In this document: one piece after another, positions 51,685-58,477 of the stretch | Numbering within the stretch: the stretch's first letter is position 1 | How the letters are laid out: every line of letters starts with the position of its first letter | Assembly: GCF_900115675.1 (NCBI RefSeq) | Contig: NZ_FOXI01000006.1 | Location: 141,518 to 205,517, forward strand | Direction of reading: 5' to 3' | Source: Halolamina pelagica | Lineage (GTDB): Archaea; Halobacteriota; Halobacteria; Halobacteriales; Haloferacaceae | Length of the DNA stretch: 64,000 nt | The notes under the pieces: generated by a model | The model's input: the letters and a program-made list of their open reading frames with translations, nothing else | Told to the model about the DNA's origin: nothing | Database searches by the model: none | Translations under genes and position numbers: made by a program

Positions 51685-52722
51685 ATGAACGGGACCCTTC
51701 GCGACGGCGTCGTCCACCTCTCGGGCAACGCCAGACAGCGGTTCTACGACTCCGGGGGGTACGGCCGCCCGGCCGGCGGGAGCGACCTCGAACTCGCGCC
51801 GGTCGAGGCCGCCCACCTGCTCTACCGGGGTGACCTCGACGCGATCACTGATCCTGAATCCGACGTGTCGATGGGCTTCCGCGAGTTCCTGACCCGGACC
51901 GACGCGGTGCTCGATTTCGTGGTGTACAAGGATCTCCGCGACCGCGGCTTCTACCTCTCGCCCGCTCGGGACGGCTGGGTCGCCCCGGCCGTCGACGACG
52001 CGACGGACTTCGTGGTCTACCCGCGCGGGAAGGGTCCGAGCGACGACGAGATCGCCCACCGGCTCCGGGTCGTCGGCGAGCGCGCGCCGCTGCCGGCCGC
52101 GAGCATCGACGAGCACGTGCTCGCGGTCGTCGACGAGGACGGCGAACTCACCTACCTCGGCACCGAGTGGCTCTCGCCCTCGGGCACCGCCGATCCGCCG
52201 CTCCCCGATTCGCTGGACGCGACGCTGACGCACGATCGGCTGCTGGTGTGGGAGCCGCCCGCGGAACTGTACGCGGACGGCTTCTTCGGCCAGCGGCTCG
52301 CGGGCCGGAACGCCGACTCCGGGCCGCTCCAACTCTCGCTGCTCGAGGCCGCCTACCTCGCCCATCACGACTGCCTCGACGTCGACGCCGCGACCGTGCA
52401 GGGCCACGCCGAGGCCGTCGAGGGCGAGCGGTTCCGCCGGCGCTACGCGGCCTACGAGGCGCTGCGGGCGGCAGGCGCCGTCCCCAAGTCCGGGTTCAAG
52501 TTCGGCGCCGACTTCCGGGTGTACGAGTCCTTCGACGGCGTCGCCGATCTCGGCCACTCCGACAAGCTGGTCCGGGTCGTCGAGCCGGACCACGAGTTCC
52601 TCCCCCGGGAGCTGTCGCTGGACGTGCGGCTGGCCGGCGGGGTTCGCAAACGAATGGTTTTTGCGCTGACCGAGCCGACCGGTGAGATAGATTGGCTCTG
52701 CGTCGAGCGAATCACGCCGTGA
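51685..52722 (+). CDS. endA: tRNA-splicing endonuclease
   Basis: A 345-residue archaeal splicing endonuclease of the long, internally duplicated form that dimerises. The catalytic triad lies in the C-terminal repeat: Tyr near 279 in FRVYESFDG, His near 290 in GHSDKLVRV, and Lys near 322 in VRKRMVFAL. The N-terminal repeat (residues about 1-170) lacks the triad and is structural. It cuts pre-tRNA introns at bulge-helix-bulge sites. GGGAGGTAGGGCC just before the ATG supplies a Shine-Dalgarno-like site. trpS follows after 13 nt; haloarchaeal pre-tRNA-Trp carries an EndA-cleaved intron, so the pairing makes sense. Confidence 0.92.
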   Translation: MNGTLRDGVVHLSGNARQRFYDSGGYGRPAGGSDLELAPVEAAHLLYRGDLDAITDPESDVSMGFREFLTRTDAVLDFVVYKDLRDRGFYLSPARDGWVAPAVDDATDFVVYPRGKGPSDDEIAHRLRVVGERAPLPAASIDEHVLAVVDEDGELTYLGTEWLSPSGTADPPLPDSLDATLTHDRLLVWEPPAELYADGFFGQRLAGRNADSGPLQLSLLEAAYLAHHDCLDVDAATVQGHAEAVEGERFRRRYAAYEALRAAGAVPKSGFKFGADFRVYESFDGVADLGHSDKLVRVVEPDHEFLPRELSLDVRLAGGVRKRMVFALTEPTGEIDWLCVERITP

Positions 52723-52735
52723 GGCGAGATTACCG

Positions 52736-54337
52736 ATGACCGAGGACCAACCCACACCGAAGACCGACGGGGGCACCGACAGCGTATCGAGCGACGACGT
52801 CGCCCTCGACCCGTGGGGATCCTCGACGATCGAGGACTACCGCAAACTGTTCGAGCAGTTCGGCATCGAGGAGTTCGACGCCGAGGAGGTCCCCGACCCC
52901 CACTACCTGATGCGCCGCGGGGCCATCTTCGGCCACCGCGAGTACGGGCGCGTCGTCGAGGCGATGGCCGACGACGAGCCGTTCGCGGCGCTCTCGGGGT
53001 TCATGCCGACGGGCGACCCCCACATCGGGCACAAGCTGGTGTTCGACGAGCTCATCTGGCACCAGGAGCAGGGCGGCGAGGTGTACGGCCTGATCGCGGA
53101 CCTGGAGGCCCACTCGGCCCGCGGGATGTCGTGGGACGAGATCGACGAGCACGCCCGGAGCTACCTGCTCTCGCTGATCGCGCTGGGGTTCGACGTGGAG
53201 GACGGGGAACTCTACCGCCAGTCGGACAACCGCGTGCTGCAGGACCTCGCCTTCGAGATCGGCTCGACGACGAACTTCTCGGAGTTCGAGGCCATCTACG
53301 GCTTCGGCGGCGAGACGAACGTCAGCCACATGCAGTCGGTGGTCACGCAGTTGGCGGACATCCTCTACCCACAGCTCGACGAGCCGATGCCGACGGTGAT
53401 TCCTGTCGGGCCGGATCAGGACCCGCACGTCCGATTCGCCCGCGACGCCGCGGCACGGATGCGCTACTTCAAGGTGACCGAGGCGTTCGCCTCCTTCGAA
53501 CTCGACGACGAGGAGCGCGCGCTGTTCCGGGAGCTGTACGACGCGCTGGCCGCGGATGACGGCGTCGACACCGACGACCTGCGGTGTGAGGACGCCGCCG
53601 AGCGTCTCCTGGCGTTCGTCAACGATCCCTCGACGGCCATCGACGCCGATCCGGCGACCCGCGACTCGCTGGTCGAGAAACTCGAGAACGGCGGGAAGGA
53701 ACCGATCCGCCCCCGCGTGCGCTTCCTCGACCGCAACGCCAACGAGGCGGCGTTCGACGCGCTGATCGAGGCGATCCCGGGCGAGAAGCGCCGGTACGAC
53801 GCCCACATCGACAGCTTCGACCTCGACCCTGCGGCGGCCGAGGAGATCGCCCGCGAGGTCGAGATCGAACACGACGGCTACGGGTTCCAGGCGCCGTCGT
53901 CGATCTACCACCGGTTCATGACCGGGCTGACCGGCGGGAAGATGTCCTCCTCGATCCCGGCCTCCCACATCTCGCTGCTCGACGACCCCGAGGACGGCTA
54001 CGACAAGGTGAAGTCCGCCGCGACGGGCGGGCGCGCCACCGCCGAGGAGCAGCGGGAGCTCGGCGGGAAACCGGACGAGTGCCCGGTGTACGAGCTGTAC
54101 GCCTACCTGCTCGCGGAGAGCGACGACGAGTTCGCGGCCCGGGTGTACGAGGAGTGCGCCGGGGGCGAGCGACTCTGTGGCGGGTGCAAGGAGCAGGCCG
54201 CGGAACTGATGCAGGAGTTCCTCGCGGAGCACCAGGAGAAACGTGAGGAGGCGAAAGAGGTCCTGGACGGCGTGGATATCGACCTGGACAGCGATCGGCG
54301 CGGGCTCGGCGGGCAGGAAGAGGAAGACGCGGTTTAG
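52736..54337 (+). CDS. trpS: Tryptophanyl-tRNA synthetase
   Basis: A 533-residue class I aminoacyl-tRNA synthetase. The HIGH motif is FMPTGDPHIGHKLVFDEL near residue 93, and the KMSKS loop is LTGGKMSSSIPASHISLLDD near 400. The length is that of the archaeal/eukaryotic type, with an acidic haloadaptive insertion near residues 275-340 and a charged C-terminal tail with CAGGERLCGGC. It charges tRNA-Trp. It is co-oriented with and 13 nt after endA and is probably in one operon with it. A long non-coding gap follows. Confidence 0.94.
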   Translation: MTEDQPTPKTDGGTDSVSSDDVALDPWGSSTIEDYRKLFEQFGIEEFDAEEVPDPHYLMRRGAIFGHREYGRVVEAMADDEPFAALSGFMPTGDPHIGHKLVFDELIWHQEQGGEVYGLIADLEAHSARGMSWDEIDEHARSYLLSLIALGFDVEDGELYRQSDNRVLQDLAFEIGSTTNFSEFEAIYGFGGETNVSHMQSVVTQLADILYPQLDEPMPTVIPVGPDQDPHVRFARDAAARMRYFKVTEAFASFELDDEERALFRELYDALAADDGVDTDDLRCEDAAERLLAFVNDPSTAIDADPATRDSLVEKLENGGKEPIRPRVRFLDRNANEAAFDALIEAIPGEKRRYDAHIDSFDLDPAAAEEIAREVEIEHDGYGFQAPSSIYHRFMTGLTGGKMSSSIPASHISLLDDPEDGYDKVKSAATGGRATAEEQRELGGKPDECPVYELYAYLLAESDDEFAARVYEECAGGERLCGGCKEQAAELMQEFLAEHQEKREEAKEVLDGVDIDLDSDRRGLGGQEEEDAV

Positions 54338-54407
54338 TCGGCCTACTCGCTTTTCGTTGGCAGTTCTAGCCGATTCTCCGTTCGCGCTGCTCGGTCAGTC
54401 AGTAACA

Positions 54408-54720
54408 CCGCGAAAGCCCCCGGGCGCTGCGCTCGGTGGCCTCGCTGTGCGCGTTCACTCGCTTCGCTCGTTCACGTGCTTACTTCGTCTGCCTTCCCGC
54501 AGCGCCCGGCCCCTTTCAGTCCCACTCGACAGCACCGCCCTCGTGCCTCCCCAGCCGATCCGCTCACTTCGTTCGCTCATCCCTCGCGCTCGTTCGCGCA
54601 GGGACGCGCTCACGTCACGCGCCACCACGACGGCGGTGGACGCCTCGCGCTCGCCACTGACGGCGAGCGCAGGGGGGAGGAATGGGGACCCCGTGCTGTG
54701 CCGGGCCTCGTGCCCGGCAC
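54408..54720. repeat. Structured interspersed-repeat-like element with two perfect hairpins
   Basis: The stretch begins CGCGAAAGCCCCCGG. CCGGGCGCTGCG (54420-54431) pairs perfectly with CGCAGCGCCCGG (54498-54509). The conserved-looking CCCCTTTCAGTCCCACTCGA follows at about 54510, then CACCGCCCTC and GCCTCCCCAGCC. A second perfect hairpin, GTGCCGGGC/GCCCGGCAC with a 5-nt loop, lies at 54698-54720. The AAGCCCCC...CCCCTTTCAGTCCC pattern is one I remember from intergenic repeats across haloarchaeal genomes; I cannot verify this here. It has no coding potential I trust. Confidence 0.6.
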
Positions 54721-54873
54721 TTCGCGGTCACAAGTGTGCTACGAACGAGACGCTGTCGGTGTTGCGGTCGCCGAGTAGCTGGAAGCTGGGGCGTCGACGC
54801 AGCGACCCCGTCACTTCCTAACTGAAGAACTTCACCCGCCACACCACCCTCCCCAGGCGAACCACTCACGGAA

Positions 54874-54883
54874 GCTTTTTGCG
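54874..54883 (+). promoter_or_regulatory. TATA box of the pheS leader transcript
   Basis: GCTTTTTGCG lies 23-32 nt before the ATG at 54906. The spacing predicts a transcript that begins at or next to that ATG, so the 24-codon frame would be leaderless. Confidence 0.5.
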
Positions 54884-54905
54884 CGCTCGGGGAATTTTCC
54901 CGCGT

Positions 54906-54980
54906 ATGGCGCCCGACACCGCCGCCCGCACGAATCGCCTCGCAGCCGCCGGTCGCGGGGTCGGGTTCTTCTTCGCCTGA
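54906..54980 (+). CDS. Putative 24-residue leader peptide of pheST ending in Phe-Phe-Phe-Ala
   Basis: An ATG-started frame of 24 codons, MAPDTAARTNRLAAAGRGVG followed by FFFA and TGA, lies 111 nt before the pheS start. The three Phe codons (all TTC) stand just before the stop. The TATA box upstream predicts a leaderless mRNA. The run recalls the PheM leader peptide (also with consecutive Phe) that controls pheST in enterobacteria. RNA stems that exclude one another follow (see the neighbouring entry). I infer that ribosome stalling when charged tRNA-Phe is scarce may control pheST. No archaeal example of this design is known to me. Confidence 0.5.
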   Translation: MAPDTAARTNRLAAAGRGVGFFFA

Positions 54981-55073
54981 GTCGGTCGGCGGAGCCCGGG
55001 AGCGGTGCGGACCGGGCGAAACCGACCGAGCGGGCAGTACCGTGCCCGGAGCGACGACGCCGGGGCGACCGAC
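54981..55073 (+). promoter_or_regulatory. Mutually exclusive RNA stems between leader peptide and pheS
   Basis: TCGGTCGG (54982-54989) can pair with CCGACCGA (55022-55029), enclosing a second stem GCCCGG/CCGGGC (54994-54999 with 55012-55017). The same 5' arm, GTCGGTC (54981-54987), can instead pair with GACCGAC (55067-55073). A further hairpin CGGGCA/TGCCCG lies at 55031-55048. The first arm begins on the base after the leader stop, where a stalled or terminating ribosome would cover it. No U-run follows, so control could act on translation rather than termination. Confidence 0.45.
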
Positions 55074-55091
55074 CCAACACTCACTCACCAC

Positions 55092-56597
55092 ATGCGACTT
55101 CCCGAACGACAGGTCGCGGCCCTCGAGGCCGCGAGCGCGACCGACGCACAGCCGATCCCCGACCTCGCCGCCGAGGCGGGGATCGACGAGGCGGCAGCCA
55201 CGACTTCCGTCTTCGAACTGGAGGAGGACGGCCTCGTCGCGGTCGAGACTGAGACTGAGGAGACAGTCTCGCTCACCGACGAGGCCCGCGAGTACCTCGA
55301 CGCCGAACTGCCCGAGGTCCGGCTCTACCGCGCGGCCGTCGAGGCCGGCGCCGACGAGACCCCCGTGTCGATGGGCCAGGTCATCGGCGCCTCGGGGCTG
55401 GAGGGCCCGCAGGTCGACATCGCGCTGTCGAACTTCGCCCGCAAGGGGTACGGCGAGATCGACGGCGGCGAGATCTCGGCGGACCCGGACGCCGATCCCG
55501 ATTCCGACGCGGAGATCACGGCGCTCGAAGCCCTCGACGCCGGCGAGGCCGTCGACGACGACTCGCTCCTCGACCGACTCGCGGAGCGCGGGTTGATCGA
55601 GCGCGAGAAACGAACCGTCCGGTCGGTGCTGCTGACCGACGCGGGCGTCGACGCGCTGATGGCCGGCGTCGAGGCCGCCGAGACCGCCGACCGACTCACC
55701 CCGGAGATGCTCATCTCCGGGGAGTGGGAGGACGTGGAGTTCACCGACTACAACGTCGAGGCCGACGCGACCGAGGCCGGCGCGGGGAAGGTCCACGTGC
55801 TCCGGCAGGCCGCCGAGCGCGTGAAGGACGTGCTCGTCGGGATGGGGTTCCAGGAGATGGACGGCCCCCACGCCGACGCCGACTTCTGGATCAACGACGC
55901 GCTGTTCATGCCCCAGGACCACCCCGCGCGGACCCACTGGGACCGGTTCGCGCTGGACGTGGACCCGATCGAGGACCTGCCGGAGGACCTCCTGCGGGCC
56001 GTCGAGAACGCCCACCGCGAGGGCGTCGGCCCGGACGGCGACGGCTACCACTCGCCCTGGAGCGAGGACTTCGCCCGGGAGGTCGCGCTGCGGGGGCACA
56101 CGACCTCGCTCTCGATGCGGTACCTCTCGGGGGCCGCCGAGGGCGACCTCGAACCGCCCCAGCGGTACTTCTCCGTGGAGAAGGCCTACCGGAACGACAC
56201 CATCGACGCCACCCACCTGCTGGAGTTCTTCCAGATCGAGGGCTGGGTGATGGCGGAGGACCTCTCGGTGCGTGACCTGATGGGCACCTTCGAGGAGTTC
56301 TACCGCCAGTTCGGGATCACGGACGTGCAGTTCAAACCCCACTACAACCCGTACACGGAGCCGAGCTTCGAGCTGTTCGGTCGCCACCCCGAGACCGGCG
56401 AACTGATCGAGATCGGCAACAGCGGGATCTTCCGCGAGGAGGTGCTGTCGCCGCTGGGCGTCGACTGTGACGTGATGGCCTGGGGGCTCGCGCTGGAGCG
56501 ACTCGCGATGCTGTACACCGGCGCCGAAGACATCCGCGACCTGCACGGCACGCTCGCGGACCTTGAGTTCCTGCGGAACGCGGAGGTGATCTACTGA
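55092..56597 (+). CDS. pheS: Phenylalanyl-tRNA synthetase alpha subunit
   Basis: A 501-residue catalytic subunit of class II PheRS. The N-terminal 220 residues hold winged-helix modules for tRNA contact (RLPERQVAALEAASATDAQP and VFELEEDGLVAVETE). The catalytic domain follows: GFQEMDGPHADADFWINDAL near residue 255, motif 2 near RYFSVEKAYRNDTIDATHLL at about 358, and motif 3 in VMAWGLALERLAMLYTGAED near 462. I chose the ATG at 55092, where the archaeal family begins. Its stop overlaps the pheT start (TGATG), so the two subunits are translated in tandem. Confidence 0.94.
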   Translation: MRLPERQVAALEAASATDAQPIPDLAAEAGIDEAAATTSVFELEEDGLVAVETETEETVSLTDEAREYLDAELPEVRLYRAAVEAGADETPVSMGQVIGASGLEGPQVDIALSNFARKGYGEIDGGEISADPDADPDSDAEITALEALDAGEAVDDDSLLDRLAERGLIEREKRTVRSVLLTDAGVDALMAGVEAAETADRLTPEMLISGEWEDVEFTDYNVEADATEAGAGKVHVLRQAAERVKDVLVGMGFQEMDGPHADADFWINDALFMPQDHPARTHWDRFALDVDPIEDLPEDLLRAVENAHREGVGPDGDGYHSPWSEDFAREVALRGHTTSLSMRYLSGAAEGDLEPPQRYFSVEKAYRNDTIDATHLLEFFQIEGWVMAEDLSVRDLMGTFEEFYRQFGITDVQFKPHYNPYTEPSFELFGRHPETGELIEIGNSGIFREEVLSPLGVDCDVMAWGLALERLAMLYTGAEDIRDLHGTLADLEFLRNAEVIY

Positions 56598-58411
56598 TGC
56601 CCGTCGTCGATATCGACACCGACGAACTGCGCCGACTGACCGGCCACGAGGAGAAGGAGGACGACCAACTGAAGGAGGAGCTGTTCGGCCTCGGCCTGGA
56701 GTTCGAGGGCGAGACCGAGGACGGGGACCTCCAGTTCGAGTTCGCGCCGGACCGGCTCGACCGGCTCTCGGTCGAGGGCGTCGCCCGCTCACTGCGCTAC
56801 CACTACGGCGACGACCGCGGGGTGGACGTCCCCGACACCAACGACGCCGAGTGGACGATCCAGGTCGACGAGTCGGTGCCCGACGAGCGCCCGTACGTGG
56901 CGGGCGCGGTCGTGCGCGGGGTGGACTTGGACGAGGACGCGCTGGACTCGCTGATCCAGCTGCAGGAGAAGCTCCACGCGACGATGGGCCGCAAGCGCGC
57001 GAAGGGCGCCATCGGCATCCACGACCTCGCGATGCTCAAGGGTGAGCGCGTCGAGCAACGCGAGATCGGCGAGGGGAACGACCTCGAACCGCCGGAGGAC
57101 CTCACCCCCGTCGGCGGCGACGAGGGGCCGACCGACGTGGGCGGCCCGACGATCACCTATCGCGGGATCGACCCCGCGGGCGACGAGTTCGTCCCGCTGG
57201 ACGCCGACGCCGGGATGACGCCCGCCGAGGTGCTCACCGACCACCCGACCGGCGAGGAGTACGCCGACCTCGTGGGCGAGTACGGGCGCTACCCCGCGAT
57301 CTACGACGAGCTGGGGCTGTTCTCGTTCCCGCCGGTGATCAACGGCCAGCGGACCGAGGTCACGACCGACTCCCGGGAGCTGCTGGTCGAACTCACCGGC
57401 ACCGACCAGTGGACCATCGACCGGATGCTCGCGATCATCTGCTACGCGCTGGACGCCCGCGGCGCCACGATCGAGGAGATCGACGTGGTGTACGACGACG
57501 GCGCGGCCGGCGAGCGCGCGGGCGATCACCTCGTCCGCCCCGAACTCGATACGCGGCAGAAAACCGTCTCCCACGACCGGATCGAGACCACGCTCGGGAT
57601 CGAGTTGGGGATGGAGGACGTCACCGACCTGTTCGAGCGCTCCGGGCTGGACGTGACGACCAACCTCGGCGAGCGGACCGAGTACGAGGTGGAGATCCCG
57701 CCCTACCGGGTCGACGTGCTCCACCCGTCGGACCTCGTCGACGACGTGGGGCGGGCCTACGGCTTCGGCGACCTCGAACCGGAGTACCCCGACATCGGCA
57801 CCATCGGCGGCCGCCACGAGCGGAGCCGGCTGGAGCGGGCGACCCGGACCGCGCTCGTCGGCCTCGGGTTCGAGGACCTGCTGAACTTCCACCTCTCCTC
57901 GCCCGCCGAGAACTACGAGCGCATGGGCGTCGAGGAGGGCGCCGACGCCCTCGGCGGCGGCGAGGCCGTCGAGGTCACCAGCGCCTACAGCGAGGACTAC
58001 ACCCAGCTCCGGACGTGGGCGCTGCCCTCCATCATGCACGTCCTGGAGAACAACACCCACCGGCGCTACCCGCAGGAACTGGCGGAGGTCGGCTTCGTCG
58101 CGGAGCAGGACGACGGGGAGAACACCCACGTCGCCGAGCACCGCACGGTCGCGGCCGCCATCGCGCGTACCGACGCGACCTACGAGGACATCAAGGGTCG
58201 GCTGCAGGCGCTCGTCGGGGAGTTCGACGCTGACCTCGAGACGCCCGCAACGACCCACCCCAGCTTCATCGACGGCCGCGCGGCCGAGGTCGTGATCGAC
58301 GGCGAGTCGGTCGGCGTCATCGGGGAGCTCCACCCGCGCGTGCTGGTCGAGCGCGATCTGGAGGTGCCCGTGGCCGCCTTCGAGTTCCGGCTGGACGCGC
58401 TGGCGGAGTAG
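56597..58411 (+). CDS. pheT: Phenylalanyl-tRNA synthetase beta subunit
   Basis: A 604-residue non-catalytic subunit that completes the alpha2-beta2 enzyme, binds tRNA-Phe and carries the B3/B4 editing domain that removes mischarged tyrosine. It begins MPVVDIDTDELRRLTGHEEK. The editing region covers about residues 100-290 (RPYVAGAVVRGVDLDEDALD, then PPVINGQRTEVTTDSRELLV). The B5 fold and the inactive class II-like core follow (YEVEIPPYRVDVLHPSDLVD near 355). The archaeal form lacks the bacterial ferredoxin-type C-terminal extension. The ATG overlaps the pheS stop. Confidence 0.94.
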   Translation: MPVVDIDTDELRRLTGHEEKEDDQLKEELFGLGLEFEGETEDGDLQFEFAPDRLDRLSVEGVARSLRYHYGDDRGVDVPDTNDAEWTIQVDESVPDERPYVAGAVVRGVDLDEDALDSLIQLQEKLHATMGRKRAKGAIGIHDLAMLKGERVEQREIGEGNDLEPPEDLTPVGGDEGPTDVGGPTITYRGIDPAGDEFVPLDADAGMTPAEVLTDHPTGEEYADLVGEYGRYPAIYDELGLFSFPPVINGQRTEVTTDSRELLVELTGTDQWTIDRMLAIICYALDARGATIEEIDVVYDDGAAGERAGDHLVRPELDTRQKTVSHDRIETTLGIELGMEDVTDLFERSGLDVTTNLGERTEYEVEIPPYRVDVLHPSDLVDDVGRAYGFGDLEPEYPDIGTIGGRHERSRLERATRTALVGLGFEDLLNFHLSSPAENYERMGVEEGADALGGGEAVEVTSAYSEDYTQLRTWALPSIMHVLENNTHRRYPQELAEVGFVAEQDDGENTHVAEHRTVAAAIARTDATYEDIKGRLQALVGEFDADLETPATTHPSFIDGRAAEVVIDGESVGVIGELHPRVLVERDLEVPVAAFEFRLDALAE

Positions 58412-58443
58412 ACCGGGGAGAACGCCCCTCACCGGACCGAGTT

Positions 58444-58451
58444 CTTTAACA
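58444..58451 (+). promoter_or_regulatory. TATA box before valS
   Basis: CTTTAACA lies 27-34 nt before the ATG at 58478, giving valS its own promoter separate from pheST. Confidence 0.55.
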
Positions 58452-58477
58452 GGCGTTCACGGAAACGTTCAGCCAAC

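Larger units (their letters stand above)
54338..54905. other. Non-coding gap between trpS and the pheST leader
   Basis: About 570 nt with no convincing gene. The left end (54338-54400) is AT-richer with CTTTTCG, the likely trpS 3' end. From 54408 the stretch carries the structured element described separately. The right end (54800-54890) holds CACCACCCTCCCC tracts and the pheS-leader promoter. Open frames on both strands here have no homology cues and I regard them as chance. Confidence 0.7.

Noticed and set aside
54243..54821. 192-residue plus-strand frame across the trpS end and the following gap
   Set aside because: It starts inside trpS in another frame and has Arg/Ser-rich shadow composition. 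The gap is better explained by structured non-coding sequence.
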